Shown here: positions 22,005 to 33,177 of the stretch, one piece after another
How the letters are laid out: each line of letters opens with the position of its first letter
Numbering within the stretch: position 1 is the stretch's first letter
NCBI GenBank assembly: GCA_012931725.1
Contig: CM022946.1
Span: 112,718,093 to 112,782,092, forward strand
Direction of reading: 5' to 3'
DNA from: Litsea cubeba
Taxonomy: Eukaryota > Streptophyta > Magnoliopsida > Laurales > Lauraceae
Length of the DNA: 64,000 bases
The notes under the pieces: model-generated
The model's input: the letters and a program-made list of their open reading frames with translations, nothing else
Database searches by the model: none
Told to the model about the DNA's origin: nothing
Position numbers and translations under genes: made by a program

Positions 22005-24011
22005 AATGGCAGCTTCACTAACCATTACTTTCGATGAGAACAAGCACTAACTCATGCTTCAACAGAAGCAAAACACGTGCACTTACAAGCGCCCCATCAG
22101 CTGCTGAAGCGTCAACTCCCTCGGTAACTCTCTGAACTCCGGGTTGACCTTGACTCCCCGGACTATCATCTTTGGGACGCTGGGACCATTTCCACTTCTC
22201 GAAGAACAAACTGCTCCTTCCAAGAAGCAGAAGGTTGCCTCTCAATGTGTCACTACCATGACACCAAAGGCGGGCACCAAAAAGCCCGAAGCCCGCGGCA
22301 CCCCCACGAAGCCTCGACCCGCAAGCAACCAGGTCTATCCTAAGAAATGGTCCTCAAGACCTTCACCAAAACAAAGAAGGTCCCAAACATCCACCAAGCC
22401 GGCAAACCTTACCCCACTCATGGAGAACCAGTTCTACCCTCTTGCTTACATGAAAGAGGAGAGACCCATCTCCAACCTGACTCCTAAGTCAACCCCGCAT
22501 GAGCCGGCTTGTTCTTACAAGCCCAAAATCAGATCATACATCACAAGGCCTCTGTAAGCACCTTTTAAGGCCTACAATCCTTCGGTTCGACCCTTCATAT
22601 CTACATGGGCTGAACTCGAAAAATTCAAAGCTTCGCTGCAACAGGCAAAGGACCGGGTTCGCATCCTGTCCTTGCCTAGCTACAAAGAAGACAGGCTTGG
22701 CTGCTGTGCCCGAGGGAGAATTGAAACTCTGATGGAAAACCTTCTCCTCGCCTTCCAAAATCAGGCGAACAATGAACCTCCTCTAAATCTTTAAGATGAT
22801 GAGGTAAATGGAGAAGAAAATGAGTCACGCGCCCTTACCAAAAAGGACGTAGACTCGCCAAAGCAACAGAAGAGGATATACTCAAGGAGCTTGGGATCAA
22901 GCCACCATATCCCTTATGGATGGACTCGGTCCCGTTCCCCACAAAATTCAAACATCCTACTCTCCAAACATATACAGGGAAAGGATCAGCCAGACAGCAC
23001 GTCATCCACTTCAAGATCTTGACGGGAGCTATCGCGAATCAAGATGCACTCAAGATCCGCCTCTTTGCAAGTACCCTAAAAGGTACGGCCTTTGATTGCT
23101 ACTCCACTTTGCCGGAGGACTCCATCCAAAATTGGGCCATGCTAGAGACACACTTCCTCTCACTTCAAAGGTGAGGATCATCCCGCTACTATGGCTCAGC
23201 TGTGCAGCCTAAAATAGGGGGAGAATGAGTCAACATACGACTTCATTCACAAGTGGAAAGCAATGGCATACAAATGCTTTGATGTATTGCCACAAGCGTC
23301 GCTAGTCGACATCTGCCGAAACAACACGAGAGCAAGAATCCGCTCCATGATCATCGGCAACAAATCAAAGAAATTAGGAGAACTCCTAGAAGCTTCCATG
23401 GAAGCTGAAATGGTTATCAGAGACCTCAACAGTCAGAAATCATTAAGAAAAGAGCCAACCGCCACTGGAACCTCAAAACCAAAGAAAAAAGAGGTCCTCA
23501 GTGTGCAAACTAAGTCAGCTCCTCAGCCACTAAAGAAAGCTAAAAACAAAGTTGTAGGTAAGAGACCCAAACTCTTTGATGCCTTCAAAGAGTGAGTAGA
23601 AAAGAAATACCCATTCGATGAAGATGTTGATGAAATCTTCGGGGCCCTCGTGGCAAACGGCAAGCTCATTTTGCCTGAACCCAAAAGACCGGGTGATGTT
23701 GGCAAAACCAACGATCTTCGGTATTATCCATACCACCAAATGATCTCTTATCCTCTCAATCAATGCTTCATTGTGAGGGAGAAAATAAACGAGATGTGGA
23801 AAAATGGAGTCATCACCTTTGACAAAAACTATGTGTCTGTTCCGTCAACATGGTGTCATGTGGACAAACATCAAAATCACCAAAGAAGAAGATCACTACT
23901 TCATTCAAGGTGATAAACACAATCCAAGCGTCCGAAGAACTGGTTCCTTACCCGACACCAGGCGGATAACCTATATGGGTACATCCCGATCTCTTGGAAG
24001 ATGAAAATTAG
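22005..24011 (+). pseudogene. gag: Gag of element B, decayed, with a ~420-bp internal deletion
   Basis: It starts with MAASLTITFDENKH at ATG 22005, the same start as in C (49284) and D (62475). The N-terminal part is Pro/Lys-rich with TKRPEARGTPTK-like text and no recognised domain. It is followed by a coiled segment (LEKF-x-LQQAKDR) and the retrotransposon gag core (about 23020-23360). Against D, roughly 420 bp are missing at about 22715, where CCCGAGGGAG joins AATTGAAACTC. Stops include CAA-to-TAA at codon 15 and CGA-to-TGA in CTTCAAAGAGTGAG near 23594. There are several one-base shifts. Not translatable as one protein. Confidence 0.8.
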
Positions 24012-24816
24012 GAGGTCGTAAAAACAAAACCCACAGGTCAACAGCGAAGGTAGGCTAGGAAACATCTCCTCAAGCTCAAATGGCAAGAGAAGACCCAGCC
24101 AAAGCAAGAAGTCCAAGAAAAGGCAGAGGCTTCCTCTACCACTTCACTGGAGGCAACAAAAACGTCCCTTCCAGAGACTTCAAAGGGGGTAAGAAAATTC
24201 ACTCTCAGTGATATCATGCTACCTCAATTCAAAGAAGCCACACAAGGGGCATCATACTCTTCTAATTCGGTAATTGGATTCTCCATTGATGGATGCGAGT
24301 CCAGCGACAGCGCTGATGGATTCGAATCAAACTACACCGACGAGAGGGAGGAGTCCCTTGAAACAGGAGAATATCTCTCCGATGAAGAATGGGTTCCTGA
24401 GACACATCTTATGCCAGTAATCTGGTATAACCCCCTACGGCCACAAAGATCCTGGTCTGATGATGAAGAAGACCAAGAGGTTGTACAAGAAAATGATGTT
24501 GAACCAGCACCCGTCATTGCTCCAGTGGAACCCGACCATGTTGAACCACGAAGAGCAGACGAAGAAAAAGATTTGGCTCCCATGCCTGATCTTGAAGAAT
24601 ATGCAAGGATCTTGCAGCATCTCGCTCTAGAACAAGAGTAAGACCACGTCAATGAGCCTCATCGCAATCCCTAGCCTGAAGTCCCTGAAGACCATCAGGT
24701 ACATCCTCCCTTAACTCCTGAAAATGGAGAAAAATTGCTAGATAGACGATCCTTTTACATCCGAGGATGAGTCTGACTCCGATTAGGCAACGTCTCCTGT
24801 CAGAGCTTCCTGTAAT
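24012..24816 (+). pseudogene. Acidic gag-protease linker of element B
   Basis: Same segment as in A. It is open for 141 codons (24216-24641), with DDEEDQEVVQENDVEPAP, then TAA (CAA in A, with the neighbouring codon preserved) and TAG at 24672-24674, the latter shared with A. One extra A near 24730 shifts the frame into that of protease. Rich in Asp, Glu and Pro; no domain recognised. Confidence 0.65.
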
Positions 24817-26126
24817 GTGATAATTCGGGATTATAGCTCTTCCAAAGCATCATCTGATGAGATCATTTACACTCCGACGACGCCTAGCAATGTATCCTCT
24901 GGAGCTACCTCGTCTCACATGACTTTCACTGAGGCAACACCCTCTCAGGTTTCTTCTCCTGAGACGGTGAATTCAGAGCTCACACCTTTCATGACTGAAG
25001 AATCCCCAGCTATTGATGCTTGGGACGATGAATTGGTCAACGTAGAAGAAAGGTTGCTGGATGCTGTTCAGGACTTGTTCCCGAAAAATGCTTTGTGCAA
25101 CACAACCACTAAGGATGGTAACTCTACTGCAGATACATCCTCAGCAAATGAAAAGCGACAGCCTCTTGATCCTGAAAATAATCTTCCAAATGAAGACCCT
25201 TCTCAAGAAACTCTCAAAGTTGGTAGAGGCACCCGCTCTGGCCGGGACTACCACAAGAATTACAATCAATCTTCATTTACTTATGTAAATCCTTCGGGAA
25301 AAGATGTTGTAAGCGCCCCTAGTGGCAACCATGATGAACATGCAGGCCCTAAGGAGGCTTTTAAGTATGACTTGATTGAACATTTCAAGTACATACATGC
25401 ACGTCTACACATCCTAAACTTATTGCGAATGTCTCCGCGCACTCGTGATTATCTCATTTCAGAATTACAAAAGCTGAATGAGGATGACGACAAACATGCT
25501 CCGCAAGTCCTCCAATTGAAATGGACTACCGGGTCAAAAACTCAGAAACTTCCTCAAAGGGAGAAAAAAAGAAAACTGAGGGATCATGCATCAAATGCCT
25601 CTCGATTCAAAAAGCAGCGAGTGCTACCATCGCCTTCAATAAGGACGACCTCCTAGTTGGCGAAACAAGGCACAACCGACCCCTGTACTTCACGGGGTAC
25701 ATCAAGGAAATGCCTATGCACAGAGTTCAGATCGACCCAGGTTCTGCACCCAACCTCATCTCCACTTCGGCTCTCGAAGAGTTGAGCATCCCACCCAGTA
25801 AGCTGAGCCACACATCTGTATCTATCTTTGGATACGATGGGAGTACTCAAAGGCCTATCGGAGAAATTAGGTTCAAGTTCCAAATCGGTGATCTTATCTC
25901 TTAGGTCACTGTGTATGCAATAAAAACCCCTTCATGCTACAACATCCTTCTCGGATACCCCTTGATCCACAAGAATGGTGTTGTCCCTTCAACTCTACAT
26001 CAATGCATCAAATTCGTTGGAGATGACGGCATGATACATCGAGTCTTTGCGGATAGAAAACCCTTCAAAGGTAAAGAAGTCCACTTCGCAGGCTCCAAGA
26101 TGTATGAAGGTGAAAAAGAAAGATAG
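24817..26126 (+). pseudogene. pro: Aspartic protease region of element B
   Basis: Homologous to A 1877-3187. The active-site strand reads VQIDPGSAPNLIS (near 25720-25760), closer to the expected Tat form than copy A. A one-base loss in an A-run near 25515 shifts the frame, and TAG 25902-25904 replaces GAG of A. The LLGRPW motif of A is LLGYPL here. The frame ends at TAG 26124-26126, as in A. Confidence 0.8.
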
Positions 26127-27109
26127 GACACAGCACCCTTTGCCGAATCTCCACAAAGATAAAGGCAAGGCTCCTCAACAATCACCAGAAGAAAACAAAC
26201 CATCCGGTAAATCCGAAGAGAGCATTCAAACTCCCTTCATCACCTCCCTCAAACCTTCAAAGCCTTTGGTCATCACGACTAAAGTAAAGAAGGCAAAGCA
26301 AAAGTCTAGGGGCAAATTTATTGTCTCTTTCATATCTATCATGCAAGACACGGATTAGGATTCAGAGCTAGAAGATGACACATCATCAAGCCAAGATGAC
26401 ACTCAGCAAGTTCAGCCTGCTCTTACTCCAATGGAGACACCTTCTGACATAGAAGATCCTACGTCAGCTTCCTTCGTTGTTCCAGCAACTTCAACAAAGG
26501 AAAAGTCGATCTTCTTCCATAGATCGGATGCTTCTTCATCAAACTCCATGCTTGAACCTTTCCAAAACGAAGGTATGCCTCAACTATCCTTATATAGTCC
26601 TGTGGCACAAGCTATTATGAAGAAAATGGGCTATGATGCTCAAAACCCAGTTGGATTGGGAGAAGGACGCGATATTCCCACGCCATTGGGGCCCGTCTTG
26701 ACCAAAAGCCAATTGGAAGATTGGAGACTCTACGGCTATGTAGAAAAGCCTTCACACGGGCTAGGGTACGATTCCGACACTCCTCTGAGATAGTTGACAC
26801 AGAGGATTAAAAGTCAATTTATCGACCAAGCCTCAACATCTAAAGTCCATGAAAACATCGATCTCCCTGGATATCTCTTCGATGAGTCAACTGACAAAGA
26901 TCCAAGAAGCTCATCCAATTGGTACGATATCCCTGACAATGAAGAGGAATTGTCTGATGGCACAAACGTGTGGTCTTCTGACCTAGAAGAACCCTCGTCT
27001 CCAAAAGAAGTACCTTACTTCGACCAGGTTTCAACAGGCGATTGGGATCACCTCATAGCAATCCTTGAGAAAATTACCGATCAAGAAGACCCGTGGAAAG
27101 GAATAAAAC
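26127..27109 (+). pseudogene. G-patch region of element B, cut by the LARD insertion
   Basis: The G-patch (about 26610-26700: IMKKMGYDAQNPVGLGEGRD) is 120 codons open (26431-26793) between TAG 26356-26358 and TAG 26791-26793, both also present in A. A two-base loss near 26147 shifts the upstream frame. An acidic tail follows to WKGIK. The reading frame resumes at 37265 across the inserted element; AAAAC at 27105-27109 is the left target duplication. Confidence 0.75.
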
Positions 27110-30100
27110 TGTAAGATCCCGACCCCAATCCTTTTGTTTAGCATTGTTTTAATCGTGGTTTAGTTTTTTAAGCGAGATTTGATTTAGTTTGACCGCGTAT
27201 TTGAGTTTGACCGGATTTTTTTCCTTGCCTTGGAGATTTTAAAGACCGTTGACTTTGGTTTGACCCGGTCCTTATAATTTGTATTTTTATGAGAAATTAC
27301 TTCGGATTTCAAAAAATTCTGAATTTGGTGTATTTCGACTTATTTTATGAAGTTTAACAACTTTCATGTTTGGATCATTTTGATTTGATACTCAAAAATC
27401 ACGTTTTTCGAGGAAAATGGGCAAAAATGACATTTTCACTAAATCTGTCCATGAATTTCGAAAATTTCAGAAATTGGGGAAAATATACTTTTTGGAAAGT
27501 AGATATTTCGCCGATCGTTTTTGTCTTCTTCGTCGTTTTCATCCGGGGCCCGCTTATACCATTTTTAGCTTGATGAAGACCGGGGCCCACAAGACCCATT
27601 CTATAAGAAGGGGAACCCCCTCTTCTTCCCCTTCATTTCGTTCCAGCAAGGATGGGAGGGTTTTTCCCTCTCTTCCCTCCACTCTTTCTCTCTCTTCTGA
27701 ACCACCTATCTCTTGGAGGTTTTGTGGAGGATTGATCTCCTAGGGCTCTTCTCCTCCCTCTTGGCTTTCCAAAGACCCCATTTTCAAGAGCATTGGGCTA
27801 GGACAACCCTCCTCTTCAAGCCCTTCTTCTTATTTGGAACACCCTAAGGTTAGCATTGGTTTTCTTTTCTTTAAATCTTTGTTTTCCTTCTCATTTGGAG
27901 TGTTTTAATCATTCATGCAATGGGTTTTCATGGAGCTTGGAAAATGATGGATTTCTAGGGTTTCTTCTTGAGCCATTTTGGGGATTTTATGATTTGTGGA
28001 GCTTGAGGCCATAAGTGGACTTCATGGAGTGTTTTTACATCTTCTCTTGACCAAGGCAAGTGGAATTTTCAATTAGTATGATGGTTTCATTTCTCTTGTT
28101 TGGTTTCATGGCATTTCATGGTTAAGTTCTCATCTCTTCATGATTTATGGATTTACTTTGAATAAATGAAGCAATGTTTTGTTGATTTCCTCTTATGCTA
28201 TTGCCTTATAATGTATTGGAGGTTTGGTTTCACTTTAGTTAATTTGAAAATTTTGCTTTCTTTGTGTTAAGAGTTGGTGTTCAAAGAAATGGGGAAAAAC
28301 TTTGATTTTAAAAGTGTTTGTTTGGTTAATTAGATTGCTATTGATTGGGGATTTGATGAGTTTGGAAGGTCAAGGAAGGGCCCAAATGATCTAGGAAATT
28401 TGTATGAAGGTTTGGGAATGAAAAAGAATCAAAAATGAAGAAAGAAAATCAGAAAAAAATGAAAAAGAGTGCATTCTGCACTCAGCCCGGACTGGGACAG
28501 AGCCCAGTCCGCTCGAGCGACCCAGTGGGCCGCTCGAGCGGACCAGGTTCTGTCTGGGCTTCGCTCGAGCGGACCCTGGGTCGCTCGAGCGAGGCCCAGT
28601 TCTGCCTGGGGCCTGGTTCAGGTCCGAAACTGGGTCTGTTTCAAGGATTTCTGGGCCCGTTTTAAATCTGTTTTGGGCCTGTTTTTGGGGTGTTCTTTGG
28701 GCCTATTTCTTGGACCATTCAAGTCAGTTTTTGGGCCATTTCAAGACCTGATATTGGGCCATTTCAGGGCCTGATATTGGACTGTTTTAAGGCCTGTTTT
28801 TGGGCCTGTTCAGTTTAATTTTGGACTGTGTTTTAAAAATCAGTTTTGTGGGCCATTCGAGTCTAGTTTTGGGCTGATCTGAAAATCTGTTTTGTGGGCA
28901 TTCAAAGTCAGTTTTTGGGCCAGTGTAAAGCCTGATATTGGGTCATCTTAGGTTCAGTTTTGTGGGCCTGTTCAGGTTGGTTTTGGTCGCTTTAAAAATC
29001 AGTTTTTGTGGGCCTGTTCGAAGTTTGTTTGGGCTGTTTTTAAGAATTGTTTTTGAAGGCCATTTAAGGACTAGTTGTGGACTGTTTTTAAGACTGTTTT
29101 GTGGGCCTGTTCAAGGCCAGTTTTGGGCTGTTTCAAAAATTTGTTTTGTGGGCCTGGTTCAGGTTAGTTTTGGGGTTGTGTTTTATAGTTTGTTTGTGGG
29201 CCATCTTAGGTTCAGTTTTGGGCTGTTTTAAGGTTTGTATGGTGGGCCATTCAAGGTTCAACTATGAACTAATTTCAAGGTCTGTTTGGGCCGGATTTAA
29301 AGGATTGTTTTGGGGTTTGGTTCAAGGCCAATTATGGGCCTGTTTCTAAGAGTTTTGTCATTACTTCGATACTTGGAAAGTTTTGTGAAATGGGAATGAT
29401 GTGAGAATGAGTGTATGTGGAATTATCCGGGAACCTTTCGTGTCTCAATGCGCACTTCATCATTTAAACATTATGGATTTTCATTGGCATCAAACACATT
29501 CTTTATTTATCAATGTTTAAAGGTTAAATGTGCATTGAGATGGTTCCTTGGTAAGTCATTAAGTCATTCTCCACTGTCCATTCCATTTTAAGTCAGAAAA
29601 ATCTATTTGTATTTGTATTGTATTTGGATTTGATTTCTTTGGTGAACTAATTTAAATAGCATCGATGATTTGTTATAAAATCATGTGTCTTCCCATGTTC
29701 GAAAGGGTTGCTCGTATGATTTTATACAAATCACCTCGATGCGTATTTGAACGGTTTACCATAGATATTCGTATGTTTTCTCCGATTCGATTTGAAAAGA
29801 GATTTGGAGTATGTTCGTCACATTCGGGATTTCTTCGATGAGATTATTGTTTTGATAAGACTCGTATTTGAAAATAAAACCCTCGAGGCAAGACTGGGCC
29901 AGAGCTATGTGGTGCGAGCCCATGAGCCAAAGAGGCTATGATTCCGAAAACAAAACCCCGAGGCAAGACGGGGCCAGAGCTATGTGGTGTGAGCCCCTGA
30001 GCCAAAGGGATTAGTATTATGTTAGATTTGTATCTGTTTGAGTTTGGAAACTAAAGGCACCACTAGGCTTAGGTCACCTTGTCGGGCTGATCACCCGGCT

Positions 30101-31188
30101 TGGGATCTTTACTCTGTCCGCCAGCTGCAGCTTGGATTCCGTTTGTACCGACCATGGCAACGGTAATGATCTGCCGGTCCCATTTGTATGGCTACGGTTC
30201 TGATCCTCTGTTTAGTACCACGTTCAGTGGCTACGCTGTGTCTGCTCTTATTACTTCGGTATTAGGAGGATTTAGCTATTTGTGGTCGCCTAGGTTTTAT
30301 CCGTATATTACTTTAGTTTATGATTATTGTCGGTTATGCTTTCTATGCTTTGATTTGTTTAATGTTTTACGATATCGACCTTCATCGTATTGTTTCTACT
30401 ATTCAGTTTTTAAATGTATTTCCAATTATTAAATGCTTTGCTTGGATGGTTATCTTTTCGAGACATTATGCTTTAGAGACTGTTCGTTTATTGCTTTGAT
30501 ATTCGTGTTCGGTCTTTCGATCGTCTTTTCGTGATTTATTGTTATTATTGGTTAGACTCCTTATTCGGTTTTACGAGGATTCGCCTGGTTTTGTGTATGT
30601 TCTTTCCTTCATATTATTTGTTTATTTGCTTGCCAGACCGTCGTGTCTGACCCTTTGTTTGGTGCCAGTTTCTTCTCTTTTCTGTTTGTAGGTGTTTGAC
30701 CAGAGGAGGCGGTGGGACCGCCGGTCTGACGTGAGAGGCTGCCCGTTGATATCATCTAGATGTCAAGTTTGGCACCAGAGTTCGTATTGAAATGTTGGGG
30801 TAGGATTTATGTTTAGTTGGTTATATTGTTGTATGGCTTCATTAGCCTTTTTATTGGGTTGTAATTAAGACACTTGTTAATTGAAATTTGAATATGGGAA
30901 ATAATAGATTTGTTACTACCAGCTCAGTGTGTTGTGATTTATGATTTATGCCAGTCTGTTTATGATGGCTTTATGACATTGGTTGCGTACGACACGGAAC
31001 CCGATGGCCACGGATTCCGAGTCGTAACACCTTGGTTAGCTTCCGCGAAAAATATACTCTGATTGTGTTGGCATGTGATTATCCTCATTCACGCGGATCT
31101 TGGGAACTATAACAAAAAGTTTCAAATTATTCCAAAATTTCGCACCCCGAGATCGGTTCGCTGCAGGTCCCGGTTTCGGGGCGTGACA
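27110..31188 (+). repeat. 5' LTR of the LARD-like element
   Basis: Contents: a possible TATA box (27602, TATAAGAAGG), four GCTCGAGC palindromes (28511-28590), a 750-bp degenerate GGGCCTGTTT array (28610-29360) and a ~70-bp tandem pair with CCAGAGCTATGTGGTG (29875-30015). A 110-codon open frame at 30100 lacks any recognisable domain. Confidence 0.92.
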
Positions 31189-31192
31189 GGTT

Positions 31193-31204
31193 TGGTATCA
31201 GAGC
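31193..31204 (+). other. Primer-binding site for initiator-Met tRNA
   Basis: TGGTATCAGAGC starts 4 nt after the 5' LTR end. It equals the standard complement of the 3' end of plant initiator-Met tRNA used by many plant LTR elements. Confidence 0.9.
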
Positions 31205-33164
31205 TGGTTAGTTTCTAGGAAATAAAATACTCTAGAGACTGTAAGACGTGTGGTGAGGATTCGTTAGATTGTGTCGATTTGTTTTCTCGTGTCTTTGTTT
31301 CTTTGGATTTGAGTCGGCTTTTCTTTCAGTTCGGGAGATTTTTCTTGTCTTTTCTTTTAGTTCGTGTTGTTAGGAGATTTGGATGGCCAAATTTCCTCCT
31401 TAGTGGCGGAGAATTTAAAATCTCCATACTCTTGTCTAGTGTCTTTTGTCTGTGCTTGTGTCGGAGACTGAGAACCCTCTGGATCTAGTATGTTGTTTTC
31501 GGAGAACATCAGCGGATTTTCAGCCTTCAGCATCTTCATTGTGGTTAATGAGAGAAAACATGTGCATTTGCCAGCCAAAGTAGAACTTGAGTAGTATTCG
31601 AAGATCCCCTCTCGGTTAATCGAAGATCATCATGCAGCATACCCAAAGTAAGTAGATATGGATTTTTGGGTGAACTCAGACCATATTTCCAAGATGAAGG
31701 ATGCAAGAGGCGTATCAGTATTGATTTTATGAAGGGAGAAGTGACTTTAGTTAGTAAGATTTGGAGTGGTGCAAGGAACTCAGGGATTTCCTCGGATCGA
31801 CGAGCATGGTCGTGGTTTTGGTTGAGAAGTCGGTAACTTGCAGCTTAAATTAGTCGGTGTAGTTGATTCAGCAAGGGAGTACATCAGCAGTATGGATGTC
31901 CATTCTTATTTAAAATGATTTTCTTGGTGTTTTCATTTTGGTATGTTTTCATTAACATCTGCGATTTATTCTTGTAGTGTTTTTAAAAATGGATTTATGT
32001 TTCTTCTTGAGGCTTAATTTGAAATTAAAAACTATGTTACCATACTCTTTTCATGAGTCACATGATTTTTGTTTTCAAGATTGGTCTTTAAAAGCATGTA
32101 ACTCAGAATTGTGTTTCTGCTCAAAGAGTAGTGTGAGATTTCTATTTATTGAGTTGTTTTCTATGGTTATGTAAAATGAAATTTCTTAAAGGTTTTGTGT
32201 TTAGATTTTATGTAGATTTCCTACATTTGTTTTAACGCTCAACTTTGTTTAGATTTTCGCAAGATTTTATAAACACATGAGTTAGTTTTCAACAAGGTTT
32301 CGTATTCAATTAACACTCAGATTTCAGGCGAAGTTTGATGTACAGTTATACTAAAATATGAATTTCAGAAAGGAATAATGTATTTCAGGTCCAAACTTTG
32401 AAAAAAAAACCTCATTTATTAAGCTTATTTGATGATTTGGAAGTTCAATTTTTACTATGATTTGAAATGATAAAATTTAGCTAAGTAATTATTTGGTCAT
32501 TATGCTTAAATTTAAAGGGTTGTTTGGCATCGAATGGAAGGAGTTGTATTAGTATAGTTGGAGCTGGAAGTATAGAATTGGAGGGATGATGGATGTCAAG
32601 TTGTGTACTAGTTCAGTTGGAGGTAAAGTTGGATTTATGAGAGAGTAAACGTCATTCAAGACTCGAATTGACAATTTCAGTTCTTCAGGGATCGACATCA
32701 GATTGGATTTCCAAGGTCGGCTTTACAGGTCAAGGGTAGGAGATTTGAAGAGTGAAATCTGAAGAGGCAAGCATCGGGAGCACCGTGTACAGCTTGAAGG
32801 ACTTAAGGCACAGAAATTCCAAGTGATAGAAAGAGATAGAACTCACAGTTTCTTGAACCATCAGTGACTGACGAATTAAGTAGAAGAATTGATCCGGTGC
32901 GAGAACGACAGATGACACCACAGATGATTGGATGAATTGTTGGACACCAGTTGGCCAGAGGAGTTGTTTTCGAGCAGATATGTGGATTAGTGTGAAGCCT
33001 TCAACCGAATCAGAATGTGGTGGACCGTGCATCTCAACATCGGGTTTGATAAGAGGAAGTCTCTCAGTCACCGAGGTCTAGCATAGGGTGTCAGTGTTTT
33101 CGTTTGTCTTTTGGGTTTTTAGTTTTGATTTGGTTTAAGCCATTTGGAGGACCAAATGGATTCT
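31205..33164 (+). other. Non-coding interior of the LARD-like element
   Basis: About 2 kb without a long open frame or any gag, protease, RT or integrase motif on either strand. The longest frames are near 110 codons and unremarkable. It may hold packaging or dimerisation RNA signals, which is inference from LARD biology. Confidence 0.75.
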
Positions 33165-33177
33165 AAGGGGGGGAGGA
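33165..33177 (+). other. Polypurine tract of the LARD-like element
   Basis: AAGGGGGGGAGGA directly precedes the 3' LTR. Confidence 0.9.

Noticed and set aside
28435..29349. Trp/Phe/Gly-rich frames over the GGGCCTGTTT array
   Set aside because: They are translations of a minisatellite; all frames give repetitive peptides.
30100..30432. A 110-codon open frame in the LARD LTR (144 codons in the other LTR)
   Set aside because: The two LTR copies differ in its end by one homopolymer base; the sequence is hydrophobic and compositionally simple, with no known motif.
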